64,000 nt of DNA from Acidiluteibacter ferrifornacis (GTDB lineage: Bacteria; Bacteroidota; Bacteroidia; Flavobacteriales_E; Vicingaceae), in NCBI RefSeq assembly GCF_009909615.1, contig NZ_WWNE01000005.1, positions 248,334 through 312,333 on the forward strand. Direction: 5' to 3'. Below, piece after piece: positions 19,020 through 27,827 of the stretch (its first letter is position 1; every line of letters starts with the position of its first letter). Under the pieces are notes generated by a model that was given only the letters and a program-made list of their open reading frames with translations, was not told the DNA's origin and did no database searches. Made by a program: the position numbers and the translations under genes.

Positions 19020-19889
19020 TTAGGGGCGAATGGTAAGGAGCTCTTTAATGGTTGTATTGTGGGAACGACTAACAGGAACTCTCTCATCAGTATTCTCTAG
19101 GTGTAGTTTAAACCCTTGAGCATTTCCTGAAATATGTATTACCTTATTTAGATTAACAAGGTAGCTTTTATGACATCTAAAAAATTGAGAAAAGGAAGAA
19201 AGTTGACCATCTATCGATTTTAAGGTATTTCGCAATAGGATGGAAGTAAACTTATTTTGTTTTAAATAGAAAACTGTAATATAATTATCCGCAGATTGAA
19301 TGTAAATTAATTCAACTGGCATCAAAATTAATGAGTCTGTATTGTTTTCCGATTCTAGAATAATTTGTTGGGGTAACTGCTCAGATTCTTCTGTTTGGGA
19401 CGTTCTTAATTTATTATTTATTGTAGTTGCAGCTTTTTCAAACCGATTTCTTAATAATTTTTGATTGGTAAAAATAAAAAGAAGCAAAGGAAAAAAAGCA
19501 AGAGCTACCGTATACCCTTCGAAAATCAATAAGTTGCCAAAAGATAGGTTGGCGACTTCCATAAGGTTAGAATAAAGTAGATTAGCTAATCCAATGCAGG
19601 CAACATTTACGATTGACCAAAATACCTGTTTACCTACGTTCCAGTTTTTTTCAAGAAAATAATTTTGAAAAATTGACGGTATTAGGATATTTAAAAAAGA
19701 CATGGTAATCAGACAGGCGAATCCGTATCCTGAAGTAAGTTTCAAAATACCGAAAGGGTAATTATTCAATCCAAACGGTTGAAAAAAGTAAAGAAAAAGG
19801 AAAACGAAACTACTCATCAGAAAAGACTTCTTCCAGTTGGAGGCATTGGAGTTTTCTGTAGGGTAGGGTGCTTTCAGTATTTTAATCAT
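19020..19889 (-). CDS. Membrane-bound LytTR-domain transcriptional regulator
   Basis: 289 residues. I start at ATG 19889 (MIKILKAPYP), which overlaps the last 8 nt of the upstream channel gene. The longest frame would overlap that gene by about 110 nt. Four membrane helices (about residues 20-160) are followed by a linker and a C-terminal LytTR DNA-binding domain: LIYIQSADNYITVFYL, RNTLKSIDGQL and FFRCHKSYLVNLNKV. There is no receiver domain, so it resembles the one-component TM-LytTR regulators of Bacteroidota. Its partner signal is unknown, but the overlap with a potassium channel gene suggests a link to membrane potential or osmotic state. Confidence 0.85.
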   Translation of the reverse strand: MIKILKAPYPTENSNASNWKKSFLMSSFVFLFLYFFQPFGLNNYPFGILKLTSGYGFACLITMSFLNILIPSIFQNYFLEKNWNVGKQVFWSIVNVACIGLANLLYSNLMEVANLSFGNLLIFEGYTVALAFFPLLLFIFTNQKLLRNRFEKAATTINNKLRTSQTEESEQLPQQIILESENNTDSLILMPVELIYIQSADNYITVFYLKQNKFTSILLRNTLKSIDGQLSSFSQFFRCHKSYLVNLNKVIHISGNAQGFKLHLENTDERVPVSRSHNTTIKELLTIRP

Positions 19890-20289
19890 GTTCAATTTTC
19901 GTATCCGTATGGGTATAGTCAGTGTCTTTATATTTTTCACTTGATGATGACCTTCGCCTTTTGTATCGCTTTCTTTTCCGGTCTTTATCATCTGTTTTTA
20001 CATTGTTATAATGATTATAAACTGTATTGATGAAACTCAAAATAATACCAATTCCAATAACGATATAAAAAATTGTAAAAACTTTACCTGGAGCTGTTTG
20101 TGGAGAGTAGTCTCCATAACCAACTGTAGTTAGGGTTATTACGGAAAAGTAGATGCTATCTATCCAATCCCAACCTTCAAGGAAATGATAAACAACCGAT
20201 CCTATTGCTAAAGTAATAAAAGTGGTAATCAGTAAGTCTCTATAATCTTCATTTTTAAGGAAAGAGACTAACGTTCTAAAAAATATCAT
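19882..20289 (-). CDS. Two-helix potassium channel
   Basis: 135 residues from ATG 20289 (an upstream TTG at 20313 is less likely). Two membrane helices flank a pore loop with the selectivity filter TTVGYGD. The C-terminus is short and highly basic, then Ser/Lys/Asp-rich (KRKRYKRRRSSSSEKYKDTD), without an RCK/TrkA domain. It fits an Ion_trans_2 (KcsA-like) channel in the inner membrane. The stop overlaps the LytTR regulator start by 8 nt. Confidence 0.88.
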   Translation of the reverse strand: MIFFRTLVSFLKNEDYRDLLITTFITLAIGSVVYHFLEGWDWIDSIYFSVITLTTVGYGDYSPQTAPGKVFTIFYIVIGIGIILSFINTVYNHYNNVKTDDKDRKRKRYKRRRSSSSEKYKDTDYTHTDTKIEHD

Positions 20290-20468
20290 GTGTGTTCTAA
20301 TAGTGTTGTTCAAATATAGTTCAGAGAAATCATTGAAACAAAATTCAAAAGGATACTTTATTAACTATCAAATTTTAATTTGTTTTAAACATTTCATTTT
20401 ATCGACCAACTAAGGCTGCTTATAGAAACTACTTTGTTGAAATGCAACATTTCTTTTATCTTTCACCC

Positions 20469-21209
20469 ATGAAAAAAAGGATCGTTTTATTAAGTACTTT
20501 ATCTATATTATTATTTAGTTGTGATACTATGCAACCATTAGTAGGGGAGTTAGGTAGAGCTATTCTGGAAGAGCCGACAACTGCAGTTCCTACAGAATTT
20601 GAAATGGGTAGTGGATTAAAAGAGGCGCTAATTAAAGGTACTAAAAAAGGTGTGGCCAACTTGTCTGTAGAAGGTGGTTTTTTGGATAATCCAATGGTAA
20701 AAATACCTTTTCCCGAAGAGTACGATAAGGTAGCGAATACATTAAGGGATATTGGTTTAGGGAATCAAATTGATCAAGTTGAATTATCTTTAAATAGGGC
20801 AGCCGAAGATGCAGTTATTGAAGCTTCTCCATTGTTCGTAAATGCAATCACTTCAATGACAATTCAGGATGCACAAGAGATTCTTTTTGGGGGAAAAAAT
20901 GCAGCGACTAACTTTTTAAGAGCCAAGACTACAGATGATTTAATTGTAGCATTTTCGCCTAAAATTAGTCAATCATTGGATCAAGTAAATGCCACAAAGT
21001 ATTGGTCTGATGTTACCAATGTGTATAATAAAATTCCATTTGTAACCAAAGTAGATGGCGATTTGACCAATTATGTCACCACAAAAACAATTGATGGGTT
21101 ATTCTTGAAAATTGCTCAAGAAGAAGAAGAGATCAGAGAGAATCCGATTGAACGAACCTCTTCAATTTTGAAGAAGGTGTTTGATTATGCAGCCACTAAA
21201 ACAAAGTAA
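20469..21209 (+). CDS. DUF4197 lipoprotein
   Basis: 246 residues from ATG 20469 (the frame is open nine codons further up to another ATG, but MKKRIVLLSTLSILLFSC is a normal lipoprotein signal). The body matches DUF4197: SGLKEALIKGTKKGV, FLDNPMVKIPFP, then AEDAVIEASPLFVNAI and SMTIQDAQEILFGGKNAAT. It is an envelope protein of unknown function found in many Bacteroidota and proteobacteria. A strong terminator follows. Confidence 0.88.
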   Translation: MKKRIVLLSTLSILLFSCDTMQPLVGELGRAILEEPTTAVPTEFEMGSGLKEALIKGTKKGVANLSVEGGFLDNPMVKIPFPEEYDKVANTLRDIGLGNQIDQVELSLNRAAEDAVIEASPLFVNAITSMTIQDAQEILFGGKNAATNFLRAKTTDDLIVAFSPKISQSLDQVNATKYWSDVTNVYNKIPFVTKVDGDLTNYVTTKTIDGLFLKIAQEEEEIRENPIERTSSILKKVFDYAATKTK

Positions 21210-21230
21210 ATAAAAGAAAAAAGAACAGCA

Positions 21231-21260
21231 AAAAGGAGCTCAGGGTTGAGCTCCTTTTTT
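21231..21260 (+). terminator. Rho-independent terminator, possibly bidirectional
   Basis: An 11-bp stem (AAAAGGAGCTC / GAGCTCCTTTT), loop AGGGTT, then a T-run. It sits between the convergent DUF4197 and SbtA-like genes. The A-run on the 5' side makes a T-run on the other strand, so it may serve both. Confidence 0.88.
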
Positions 21261-21261
21261 A

Positions 21262-22239
21262 TTAAATGAAATTACAACAATTGATTACCCAAAGATATAT
21301 TGGCATTCCAAAGGTTACATTAAATGGAAATGTAATGGCTAATGCCATCGGAATAAAAATTCCGGGATTTGCTTTAGGAACAGCAATTTTAATTGCAGCA
21401 GGGACAGCGATATAAGAGGCGCTGGCGGCTAGAATACAAAACATTAATCGGTTGCCTACAGATAGTGTAAACCAACCACTAGCAAGAGCTACTACAATAC
21501 CATTAATCAATGGGATGATGATTGCAAAAGCAGTGGTAAACCAACCACTTTTCAAAAAGTCAAAGAGTTTTCTTCCTGAAACTATTCCCATGTCCAATAG
21601 AAAAATAGCGAGAAAGCCTTTAAATAAATCGGTAGTAAAAGGTTCAATACCAACAGACTGCTTGTCGCTAGCTAAAACTCCGATTACTAAACTTCCTAGG
21701 ATTAAAATTACTGAACCATTAGTTAGGGAGTGCTTGACCACCGATCCGATACTTATATTAGGTGAGGCAAGGTTTGGTTTACTGTAAAGTCTAATTAAAA
21801 TCACACCGACGATAATGGCTGGTGCCTCCATTAAAGCCATAACTGCGACCATATAGCCGCTATATTCTATTTGTAAAGCTTCCAAAAACATAACTGCTGT
21901 TACAAAAGTTACCGCACTTATTGAACCATATGAAGCTGCTATAGCACCTGAATTTTCTATACTTAATCTTCTTTTTAATATGTAAAAAGTATAAATAGGA
22001 ATAATAGAAGCCGCAATTATTCCAAACAACATTGCCCAAACAATTTCAGCATTCATCTCGCTATGAGCTAATTCTCTACCACCATTAAACCCAATAGAAA
22101 ATAATAAGTACAAGGAAATAAACTTGGATGAGTTTGGAGGAATTTCCAAGTCACTTTTTAATCTTACAGCTATGATTCCGAGGACGAAAAACAAAAGTGC
22201 AGGATTGGTTAAATTATCGAATAGTAAATCTAAATTCAT
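21262..22239 (-). CDS. SbtA-family sodium-dependent bicarbonate transporter-like permease
   Basis: 325 residues, about ten membrane helices, fitting the Sbt_1 family: LLFSIGFNGGRELAH, AIAASYGSISAVTFVTAV, and near the end IAVPAAIKIAVPKANPG. Cyanobacterial SbtA imports bicarbonate with Na+. Heterotrophic members are assumed to do the same but are mostly untested. It starts 29 nt after sua5, so it may share its transcript. No SbtB (PII-like) gene is next to it. A SulP transporter and a LysR regulator of possible CbbR type lie 3-5 kb away. Confidence 0.85.
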   Translation of the reverse strand: MNLDLLFDNLTNPALLFFVLGIIAVRLKSDLEIPPNSSKFISLYLLFSIGFNGGRELAHSEMNAEIVWAMLFGIIAASIIPIYTFYILKRRLSIENSGAIAASYGSISAVTFVTAVMFLEALQIEYSGYMVAVMALMEAPAIIVGVILIRLYSKPNLASPNISIGSVVKHSLTNGSVILILGSLVIGVLASDKQSVGIEPFTTDLFKGFLAIFLLDMGIVSGRKLFDFLKSGWFTTAFAIIIPLINGIVVALASGWFTLSVGNRLMFCILAASASYIAVPAAIKIAVPKANPGIFIPMALAITFPFNVTFGMPIYLWVINCCNFI

Positions 22240-22268
22240 GGGTTTTGCTAAATGAATAAATAAAATAA

Positions 22269-23225
22269 TTACAGATGTGCTGCTCTTTTTAATCGGTCAT
22301 TGATAGTTTTACCTAATCCAATATCTGGAAGAGGTTCAACGACGGTATAGTCTAATTTTAATTGATCGAGATGATACAGTTGATGATACAAATTGCTTAC
22401 TGCCTCCTCCATACATTGTTTTTTAGAAAGCGAAACGGCGACTATTCCTTTTGGAGCAACGAACTCATTAAAGTGAAGGACTCCAATTTTTTGTTCTTTA
22501 AATTCCTCAATAACAATTTCAAAGTCTTTAGAAACAATCGTTTTAGTAATAGGAGCATAATGCTTTTTAGACATACCCGGAGTTACAGTTTTTGAGGAGT
22601 TGTCATTATTAATGTAAACCTTGCCAATTGTATTCTCTAATTCTTCAATTGTTACAACTCCTAATCGATAAACGATGACTTTGTTTTTATTAAACCCCAC
22701 AATTGTTGATTCTAATCCCTTCTTACATTTTCCCCCATCTAAAATCATAGGAAGCTCATTCGGAAAATAGGAGGCTACTTGCCTGGCTGAAGTTGGACTT
22801 ATACGTTCGAAAGGATTTGCACTTGGAGCAGCTACAGGTCCAACTAATTGAATTAGTTTTAAAGTTGTTTTGTGATCTGGCATCCTTAATGCCACTGTTT
22901 CTTTTCCTGCAGAAATAACGGAACTAATGGACTTATTCTTTGGAAGAATTAAGGTCAGCCCTCCGGGCCAAAAGGCCCTAGTTAACGCTTCCGCCTTTTC
23001 AGGAAATTCTTTCACAACACTTTGTAATTGCTCGTAGTTAGCGATATGAACAATTAAGGGATTTGTTGATGGTCGTTCTTTCAATTGATATATTTGCTTT
23101 AATGCGTTTACGTTAAAAATGGAGGCACCTAATCCATATACGGTTTCCGTTGGAATTCCTACGATGCCCCCACTATTTAAAATTTTTGCAGCTTTTTCAA
23201 TTGATTTTGAGATTAAAGCTGCCAT
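22269..23225 (-). CDS. sua5: Threonylcarbamoyl-AMP synthase, Sua5 type
   Basis: 318 residues from ATG 23225, which shares its A with the upstream TAA stop (TAATG). The longer frame starts inside the preceding gene. The N-terminal YrdC/TsaC domain shows GIVGIPTETVYGLGA, KERPSTNPLIVHI, FWPGGLTLIL and APSANPF. The C-terminal Sua5 domain includes SPGMSKKHYAP-like (here TPGMSKKHYAPITK). The enzyme makes threonylcarbamoyl-AMP from Thr, bicarbonate and ATP for tRNA t6A37. Bicarbonate as a substrate makes its place beside an SbtA-like gene noteworthy. Confidence 0.95.
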   Translation of the reverse strand: MAALISKSIEKAAKILNSGGIVGIPTETVYGLGASIFNVNALKQIYQLKERPSTNPLIVHIANYEQLQSVVKEFPEKAEALTRAFWPGGLTLILPKNKSISSVISAGKETVALRMPDHKTTLKLIQLVGPVAAPSANPFERISPTSARQVASYFPNELPMILDGGKCKKGLESTIVGFNKNKVIVYRLGVVTIEELENTIGKVYINNDNSSKTVTPGMSKKHYAPITKTIVSKDFEIVIEEFKEQKIGVLHFNEFVAPKGIVAVSLSKKQCMEEAVSNLYHQLYHLDQLKLDYTVVEPLPDIGLGKTINDRLKRAAHL

Positions 23226-23521
23226 TATTGAGCCAACTGTTTTGCAGGTACTAATTCTATATTGATGTCGCATCTAATTTTAAAATCTAACCCATTTTCA
23301 GCTGCATCAAGCACTAATTGCTTAATTTGCTCTTTCATGGCAGTAAGCTCTTTCACTCTTTTTTCTGAATGACTCACATTTCCATTAGATCGCTCTTGAA
23401 TTCTAAAAGCTTCTACATCATGATACTTTATTTTATTACTAATAAGTGCCACTAAAATTCTTCCCGCGTCATCGGTGTCGTATTGACCTTCAATTAGTTT
23501 AAATGATTTTTTGTTTTCCAT
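23225..23521 (-). CDS. Small conserved-looking protein of unknown function
   Basis: 98 residues, no signal peptide or membrane segment, mixed alpha/beta with a long central helix (SEKRVKELTAMKEQIKQLVLDAA). Not recognised. Its stop overlaps the sua5 start by 1 nt, so translation is probably coupled. Confidence 0.6.
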   Translation of the reverse strand: MENKKSFKLIEGQYDTDDAGRILVALISNKIKYHDVEAFRIQERSNGNVSHSEKRVKELTAMKEQIKQLVLDAAENGLDFKIRCDINIELVPAKQLAQ

Positions 23522-23528
23522 GATTATT

Positions 23529-23705
23529 TTATTTTGAAGTTGTTTTAAATTGTAATCGTTTCCACATCATTGCGATAAATAGTACTCCTATTCCTAGTAG
23601 GGCTTGAAAGGTTAAGTTTTGTGGTTCATAGAAGGTGAGAGAGAGACTAATAATCACCCACAAAACAGCGATTTTCATTTTTTTTCTTTCTTTTCTAAAT
23701 GGCAT
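23529..23705 (-). CDS. Small two-helix membrane protein (58 residues)
   Basis: A short frame from ATG 23705 to TAA at 23529, with a second in-frame ATG at 23678. It encodes a basic N-terminus (MPFRKERKKMK), a hydrophobic helix IAVLWVIISLSLTFY, a turn with EPQNLTF, a second helix ALLGIGVLFIAMMW and a basic tail. It fills the gap between icd and the 98-residue gene in the same direction, 7 nt from the latter. No family recognised. Reality rests on fit and spacing. Confidence 0.55.
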   Translation of the reverse strand: MPFRKERKKMKIAVLWVIISLSLTFYEPQNLTFQALLGIGVLFIAMMWKRLQFKTTSK

Positions 23706-23724
23706 ATTGCTATTTTTTTGTGAA

Positions 23725-25161
23725 TTATTGTCCTTGACCTAATGAGAATGCAGGTTTTCCTTCAAAGGCATATAAATTTTCAGTTTTGACAATATCTATT
23801 TGATTTTCCATAGCACTTCGTAGAAGTTTCAAGATTTCTTCTTTAGGGACATCGGTTTGATTTTCAGATTGAAATCTACATCTCCAATGGTCTGTACAAA
23901 ATGTTTCTTTAAATCCTTCGGGCCACACCTTAATTCCTCTGTTGGTTATCATTTTTAGTTGCAATAAACCACCATCCAATTTTTGAAGTCTTTCTGCAAT
24001 TTCATTTGGGTCTATTCCATTCCAATGGACAAAAGCATCTATTCCAAGTAGAGTTTTTGTTTTTGAAGGCTTTTTGATATAAGATGGAAGGACCAACGCT
24101 GCACCATTTTTAAAGTCTACCGGTGTTAAGGTCGAAGGCAATTTTCCTAAATTTTGGATTACTGCCTCTGCAAATTCGATTGTTCCAACTTTTTTCTTGC
24201 TTATGTTTTCCTTATAAATGTCAGCAGTATGTATTCCTTGTTCTATTGTTGTTAAAAGTGCATTTTTTATCTTTTGAGCCACAGAAGATTGACCGATGTG
24301 ATTTAGCATTAATATAGCGCCCTCCAATAAACCTGTAGGGTTTGCTATTCCTTGACCTGCAATCATCGGGGCAGATCCATGAATCGCTTCGAACATGGCA
24401 CATTCTTCTCCGATATTTGATGAACCTGCAAGCCCAACTGAACCTGTAATTTGTGCAGCAATATCAGAAATCATGTCTCCATAAAGGTTAAGAGTAACAA
24501 TGACTTCAAAGTCTTCAGGAGTGTCGGCTAGTTTAGCTGAGCCTATATCCACAATCCAATGCTCATTTTCTATTTCTGGATAATCCTTCGCAACATCATT
24601 AAATACCTCTCTAAACAATCCATCTGTTTGTTTCATGATATTGTCTTTTGTCATACAAGTCACTTTTTTTCTTCCGTATTGTTTAGCGTATTCAAAAGCA
24701 TATCGTACTATCTTTTCACAACCAGGTCGACTGATTAATTTCAAACATTGAACAACTTCATCCGTTTGCTGATGTTCTATTCCTGCATACAAATCCTCTT
24801 CATTTTCTCTAACAATCACTACATCCATTTTTGGATGTTTGGTGGATACGAAAGGATGAAGACTCATGCATGGTCTTACGTTCGCGTACAATCCCAGAAA
24901 CTTCCGAGTAGTAACGTTTAAGCTTTTATAGCCTCCACCTTGGGGCGTAGTAATTGGTGCTTTTAGGAATACTTTGTTGTTACGAATGATATCCCAAGAT
25001 TCATTTCTAATTCCCGAAGTAATACCCGATAAATAAACTTTTTCGCCCACTTCAATCTCATCAATTTCAATTTGAGCGCCTGCTGCTTTCAAAATTTTTA
25101 GAGTAGCATCCATTATTTCCGGACCTATTCCATCTCCTTTTGCAATGGTGATTCTTGTCAT
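23725..25161 (-). CDS. icd: Isocitrate dehydrogenase (NADP type)
   Basis: 478 residues from ATG 25161 (MTRITIAKGDGIGPEI). Isocitrate/isopropylmalate dehydrogenase signatures are visible: RENEEDLYAGIEH, MTKDNIMKQTDGLF, the Asp-rich metal site LNLYGDMISDIAAQI, and the nucleotide loop EAIHGSAPMIAG. A C-terminal extension of about 140 residues is typical of the longer (about 480-residue) enzymes of this group, close to Thermus/Rickettsia IDHs. It makes 2-oxoglutarate and CO2 in the TCA cycle. It is divergent from the LysR gene. Confidence 0.92.
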   Translation of the reverse strand: MTRITIAKGDGIGPEIMDATLKILKAAGAQIEIDEIEVGEKVYLSGITSGIRNESWDIIRNNKVFLKAPITTPQGGGYKSLNVTTRKFLGLYANVRPCMSLHPFVSTKHPKMDVVIVRENEEDLYAGIEHQQTDEVVQCLKLISRPGCEKIVRYAFEYAKQYGRKKVTCMTKDNIMKQTDGLFREVFNDVAKDYPEIENEHWIVDIGSAKLADTPEDFEVIVTLNLYGDMISDIAAQITGSVGLAGSSNIGEECAMFEAIHGSAPMIAGQGIANPTGLLEGAILMLNHIGQSSVAQKIKNALLTTIEQGIHTADIYKENISKKKVGTIEFAEAVIQNLGKLPSTLTPVDFKNGAALVLPSYIKKPSKTKTLLGIDAFVHWNGIDPNEIAERLQKLDGGLLQLKMITNRGIKVWPEGFKETFCTDHWRCRFQSENQTDVPKEEILKLLRSAMENQIDIVKTENLYAFEGKPAFSLGQGQ

Positions 25162-25225
25162 TGTGTTTGTTTTTAGATTAAATTGATGGTACAAATATTG
25201 GATAAACTAATCATATAATTTTATT

Positions 25226-25233
25226 TATATTTG
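25226..25233 (+). promoter_or_regulatory. -7 box TATATTTG of the LysR gene
   Basis: A perfect TAnnTTTG, 24 nt before the LysR start codon, in the 96-bp divergent region shared with icd. A TTG about 24 nt upstream is a weak -33 candidate. LysR proteins usually bind such divergent regions. Confidence 0.45.
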
Positions 25234-25257
25234 TAATGAGAACCATTAAAATAGTTT

Positions 25258-26181
25258 ATGAATTATACTTTACATCAATTACAAGTGTTCTTAAAAGTGA
25301 CTCAATGTGAAAGTGTTACGAAGGCTGCTGAGGAGTTGCATTTGACACAACCTGCAGTCTCAATTCAATTAAAAAATTTTCAAGATCAATTTGATATTCC
25401 CTTAACAGAGATAGTTGGGAGGAAGCTCTTCGTTACAGAGTTCGGTAAAGAGATTGGAGTTGCAGCACAAAATATTATCAATGAGGTGAATGCCATCAAT
25501 TACAAAACAATGGCACATAAGGGACAGCTAACTGGTCGGTTAATTTTATCTATTGTTTCAACTGGTAAATATGTAATGCCATTTTTTCTAACTCAGTTTT
25601 TAAAAGATAATCCGGGAATAGAGTTATCGTTGGATGTTACAAACAAAACTAAAGTAATACAAAGCTTGGAGCAAAACTTAGTAGATTTTTCATTGGTTTC
25701 TGTACTACCAGAAACTATAAAAATAGAGTCTGTCGAGTTGATGCAGAATAAATTGTACTTAATTGGAAATACAGAGAAATCATTCCGAAAAAAGCCATAT
25801 TCTTATGATATTCTGAATGAACTTCCTTTAATTTATAGGGAAGAAGGGTCAGGAACAAGAAGTGTGATGGAAAAGTTTATCAAACAGAATAATTTACCCG
25901 TGCGTAAAACAATGGAATTGACCTCTAACGAGGCAGTAAAGCAGGCAGTTATTGCTGGATTAGGATATTCAATTATGCCTTTAATTGGGATAAAGAATGA
26001 GCTTAAAAATGAGACACTTCAGATTATTCCTGTCAAACATTTTCCAATCATTTCCAACTGGAACTTAATTTGGCTGAAAGGCAAGAGTTTCTCGCCTTCA
26101 GCTCAAGCATTTGTGGATTATATCCAACTTCATAAGAGTGATATAATCACCAAGTATTTTGATTGGTATGAGCGATATTAA
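25258..26181 (+). CDS. LysR-family transcriptional regulator
   Basis: 307 residues. The N-terminal winged helix-turn-helix is clear (LHQLQVFLKVTQCESVTKAA, then LTQPAVSIQLKNFQ), followed by a periplasmic-binding-like effector domain with GRLILSIVSTGKYVMPFFL and EEGSGTRSVMEKF. Overall it resembles CbbR/CysB-like members. It is divergent from icd and convergent (4-nt overlap) with the SulP transporter gene, so either or both may be targets. The effector is unknown. Confidence 0.88.
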   Translation: MNYTLHQLQVFLKVTQCESVTKAAEELHLTQPAVSIQLKNFQDQFDIPLTEIVGRKLFVTEFGKEIGVAAQNIINEVNAINYKTMAHKGQLTGRLILSIVSTGKYVMPFFLTQFLKDNPGIELSLDVTNKTKVIQSLEQNLVDFSLVSVLPETIKIESVELMQNKLYLIGNTEKSFRKKPYSYDILNELPLIYREEGSGTRSVMEKFIKQNNLPVRKTMELTSNEAVKQAVIAGLGYSIMPLIGIKNELKNETLQIIPVKHFPIISNWNLIWLKGKSFSPSAQAFVDYIQLHKSDIITKYFDWYERY

Positions 26182-27752
26182 CTCTCAATTAATGTGACAT
26201 GCGAAGTATTTTCAATACTATAATCCTTTTTAAGGCCTTTCAATTCTACAGTTACTTCTTTATCCTTGCTGCCAAATTCTAAGAAATCATCTATCAAATT
26301 TAGTACATCATGATCTATATAAACAGTATCTGCTGCATCAATGATTACTTTAGAACCTTTTGGAACATCATATAAAGTTTGTTTAATGGCTGCTTTATTC
26401 AAAAATGATACTTCTTGTGCTAGTTTTATATGAATTGTTTCTCCTTCGTGATGGTTCTCCTTGTTGAAGAAATAAGCCAGTTTGAGGTTGTCTCTTAAAA
26501 TGAAGAAAACACTTACCACTAGTCCGATTCCAATACCTCTTAACAAATCAGTAGCAATGATGGCTACCACAGTCACTGCGAAAGGGATAAACTGATATTT
26601 ACCATTTTTCCACATTTTTTTGAAAATGGTAGGGTTTGCTAGTTTGTATCCAATCATAATTAAAACCCCTGCTAAACTTGCCAATGGAATTTTATTAAGA
26701 ATGAAAGGGATAGCAACAACAGAACTAAAAAGGAAAATACCATGTGCAATAGCAGAAACTTTAGTTCTACCACCTGAATTAACATTTGCAGAAGTTCTAA
26801 CAATAACTGAAGTCATAGGAATTCCTCCAATTAGACCACTTAGAATATTCCCGATTCCTTGAGCTTTAAGTTCGGTGTTGGAGTTAGTGAATCTTTTTAA
26901 AGGATCCATTTTAACAGAAGCTTCTATGCATAACAAGGTTTCTATACTCGCGACAATAGCTATAGTGATTGCTACAATCCAAACGTCTATATTAGTGATG
27001 GCTGAAAAATCTGGTGTCTGAAACTGGCCAATAAATGCACCAAATGATTCAGGAACTGGAAGGTTAACTAAATGTTCTTGACTGATGGCAAAAGAAGGAG
27101 ATAAAGCGATAAAAGCCTCATTTATCAATGTTCCTGCTATTACAACCACTAGTGCACCCGGTAGAAGTTTCAAACGTTTTAAAGCTTCTATATTAGCGAA
27201 TGCAATTAAGATTAAAACAGAAATAATACTAACCGCCATCGCCCCAGGATGAGAATAGTTGACCGCATCAATAATATCAGAAAAAATATTATGGCTCATT
27301 GATTTGTCAATGAAGAAGAAGTCACCCTCATGCTCAATGTCATAACCTACAGCGTGTGGTAATTGGGTTAAAATAATAATGATACCAATCGCTGCAAGCA
27401 TACCTTCAATTACATTAGAAGGGAAGTAGTTGGAAATAGAACCAGCCTTTAGAAAACCTAACAATAATTGAAAAACACCAGCCAATACTACCGCCAACAA
27501 AAATGCTTCAAATCCGCCTAAAGTAGTGATTGCAGTAATTACTATCGCAGTTAATCCAGCAGCAGGGCCAGAAACACTAATTTGTGAATTACTAAACAAT
27601 CCGACAACAATCCCACCGATTACACCGGCGATAATTCCTGAAAATAACGGCGCACCAGAAGCTAATGCTATACCTAGGCAGAGTGGGAGTGCAACAAGAA
27701 AGACCACAAGGCCTGAAAGTATATCAGTTTTAAAGTACTTAGTATTTATCAT
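26178..27752 (-). CDS. SulP-family inorganic anion transporter with STAS domain
   Basis: 524 residues. About 12-14 membrane helices include the SulP/SLC26 blocks LSGLVVFLVALPLCLGIALA, SNSQISVSGPAAGL and NSGGRTKVSAIAHG, with a C-terminal STAS domain (KVIIDAADTVYIDHDVLNLI). SulP proteins carry sulfate, bicarbonate, chloride or other anions. The substrate here is undetermined. Proximity to an SbtA-like gene and a LysR gene makes bicarbonate or sulfate plausible. Confidence 0.9.
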   Translation of the reverse strand: MINTKYFKTDILSGLVVFLVALPLCLGIALASGAPLFSGIIAGVIGGIVVGLFSNSQISVSGPAAGLTAIVITAITTLGGFEAFLLAVVLAGVFQLLLGFLKAGSISNYFPSNVIEGMLAAIGIIIILTQLPHAVGYDIEHEGDFFFIDKSMSHNIFSDIIDAVNYSHPGAMAVSIISVLILIAFANIEALKRLKLLPGALVVVIAGTLINEAFIALSPSFAISQEHLVNLPVPESFGAFIGQFQTPDFSAITNIDVWIVAITIAIVASIETLLCIEASVKMDPLKRFTNSNTELKAQGIGNILSGLIGGIPMTSVIVRTSANVNSGGRTKVSAIAHGIFLFSSVVAIPFILNKIPLASLAGVLIMIGYKLANPTIFKKMWKNGKYQFIPFAVTVVAIIATDLLRGIGIGLVVSVFFILRDNLKLAYFFNKENHHEGETIHIKLAQEVSFLNKAAIKQTLYDVPKGSKVIIDAADTVYIDHDVLNLIDDFLEFGSKDKEVTVELKGLKKDYSIENTSHVTLIES

Positions 27753-27827
27753 AATGTGGTTAATTTAAGGTTGCACAAATATCACGTAAACCTATTTAGA
27801 AATAAAGTTAAAAAAAGTGAAGCAAAG

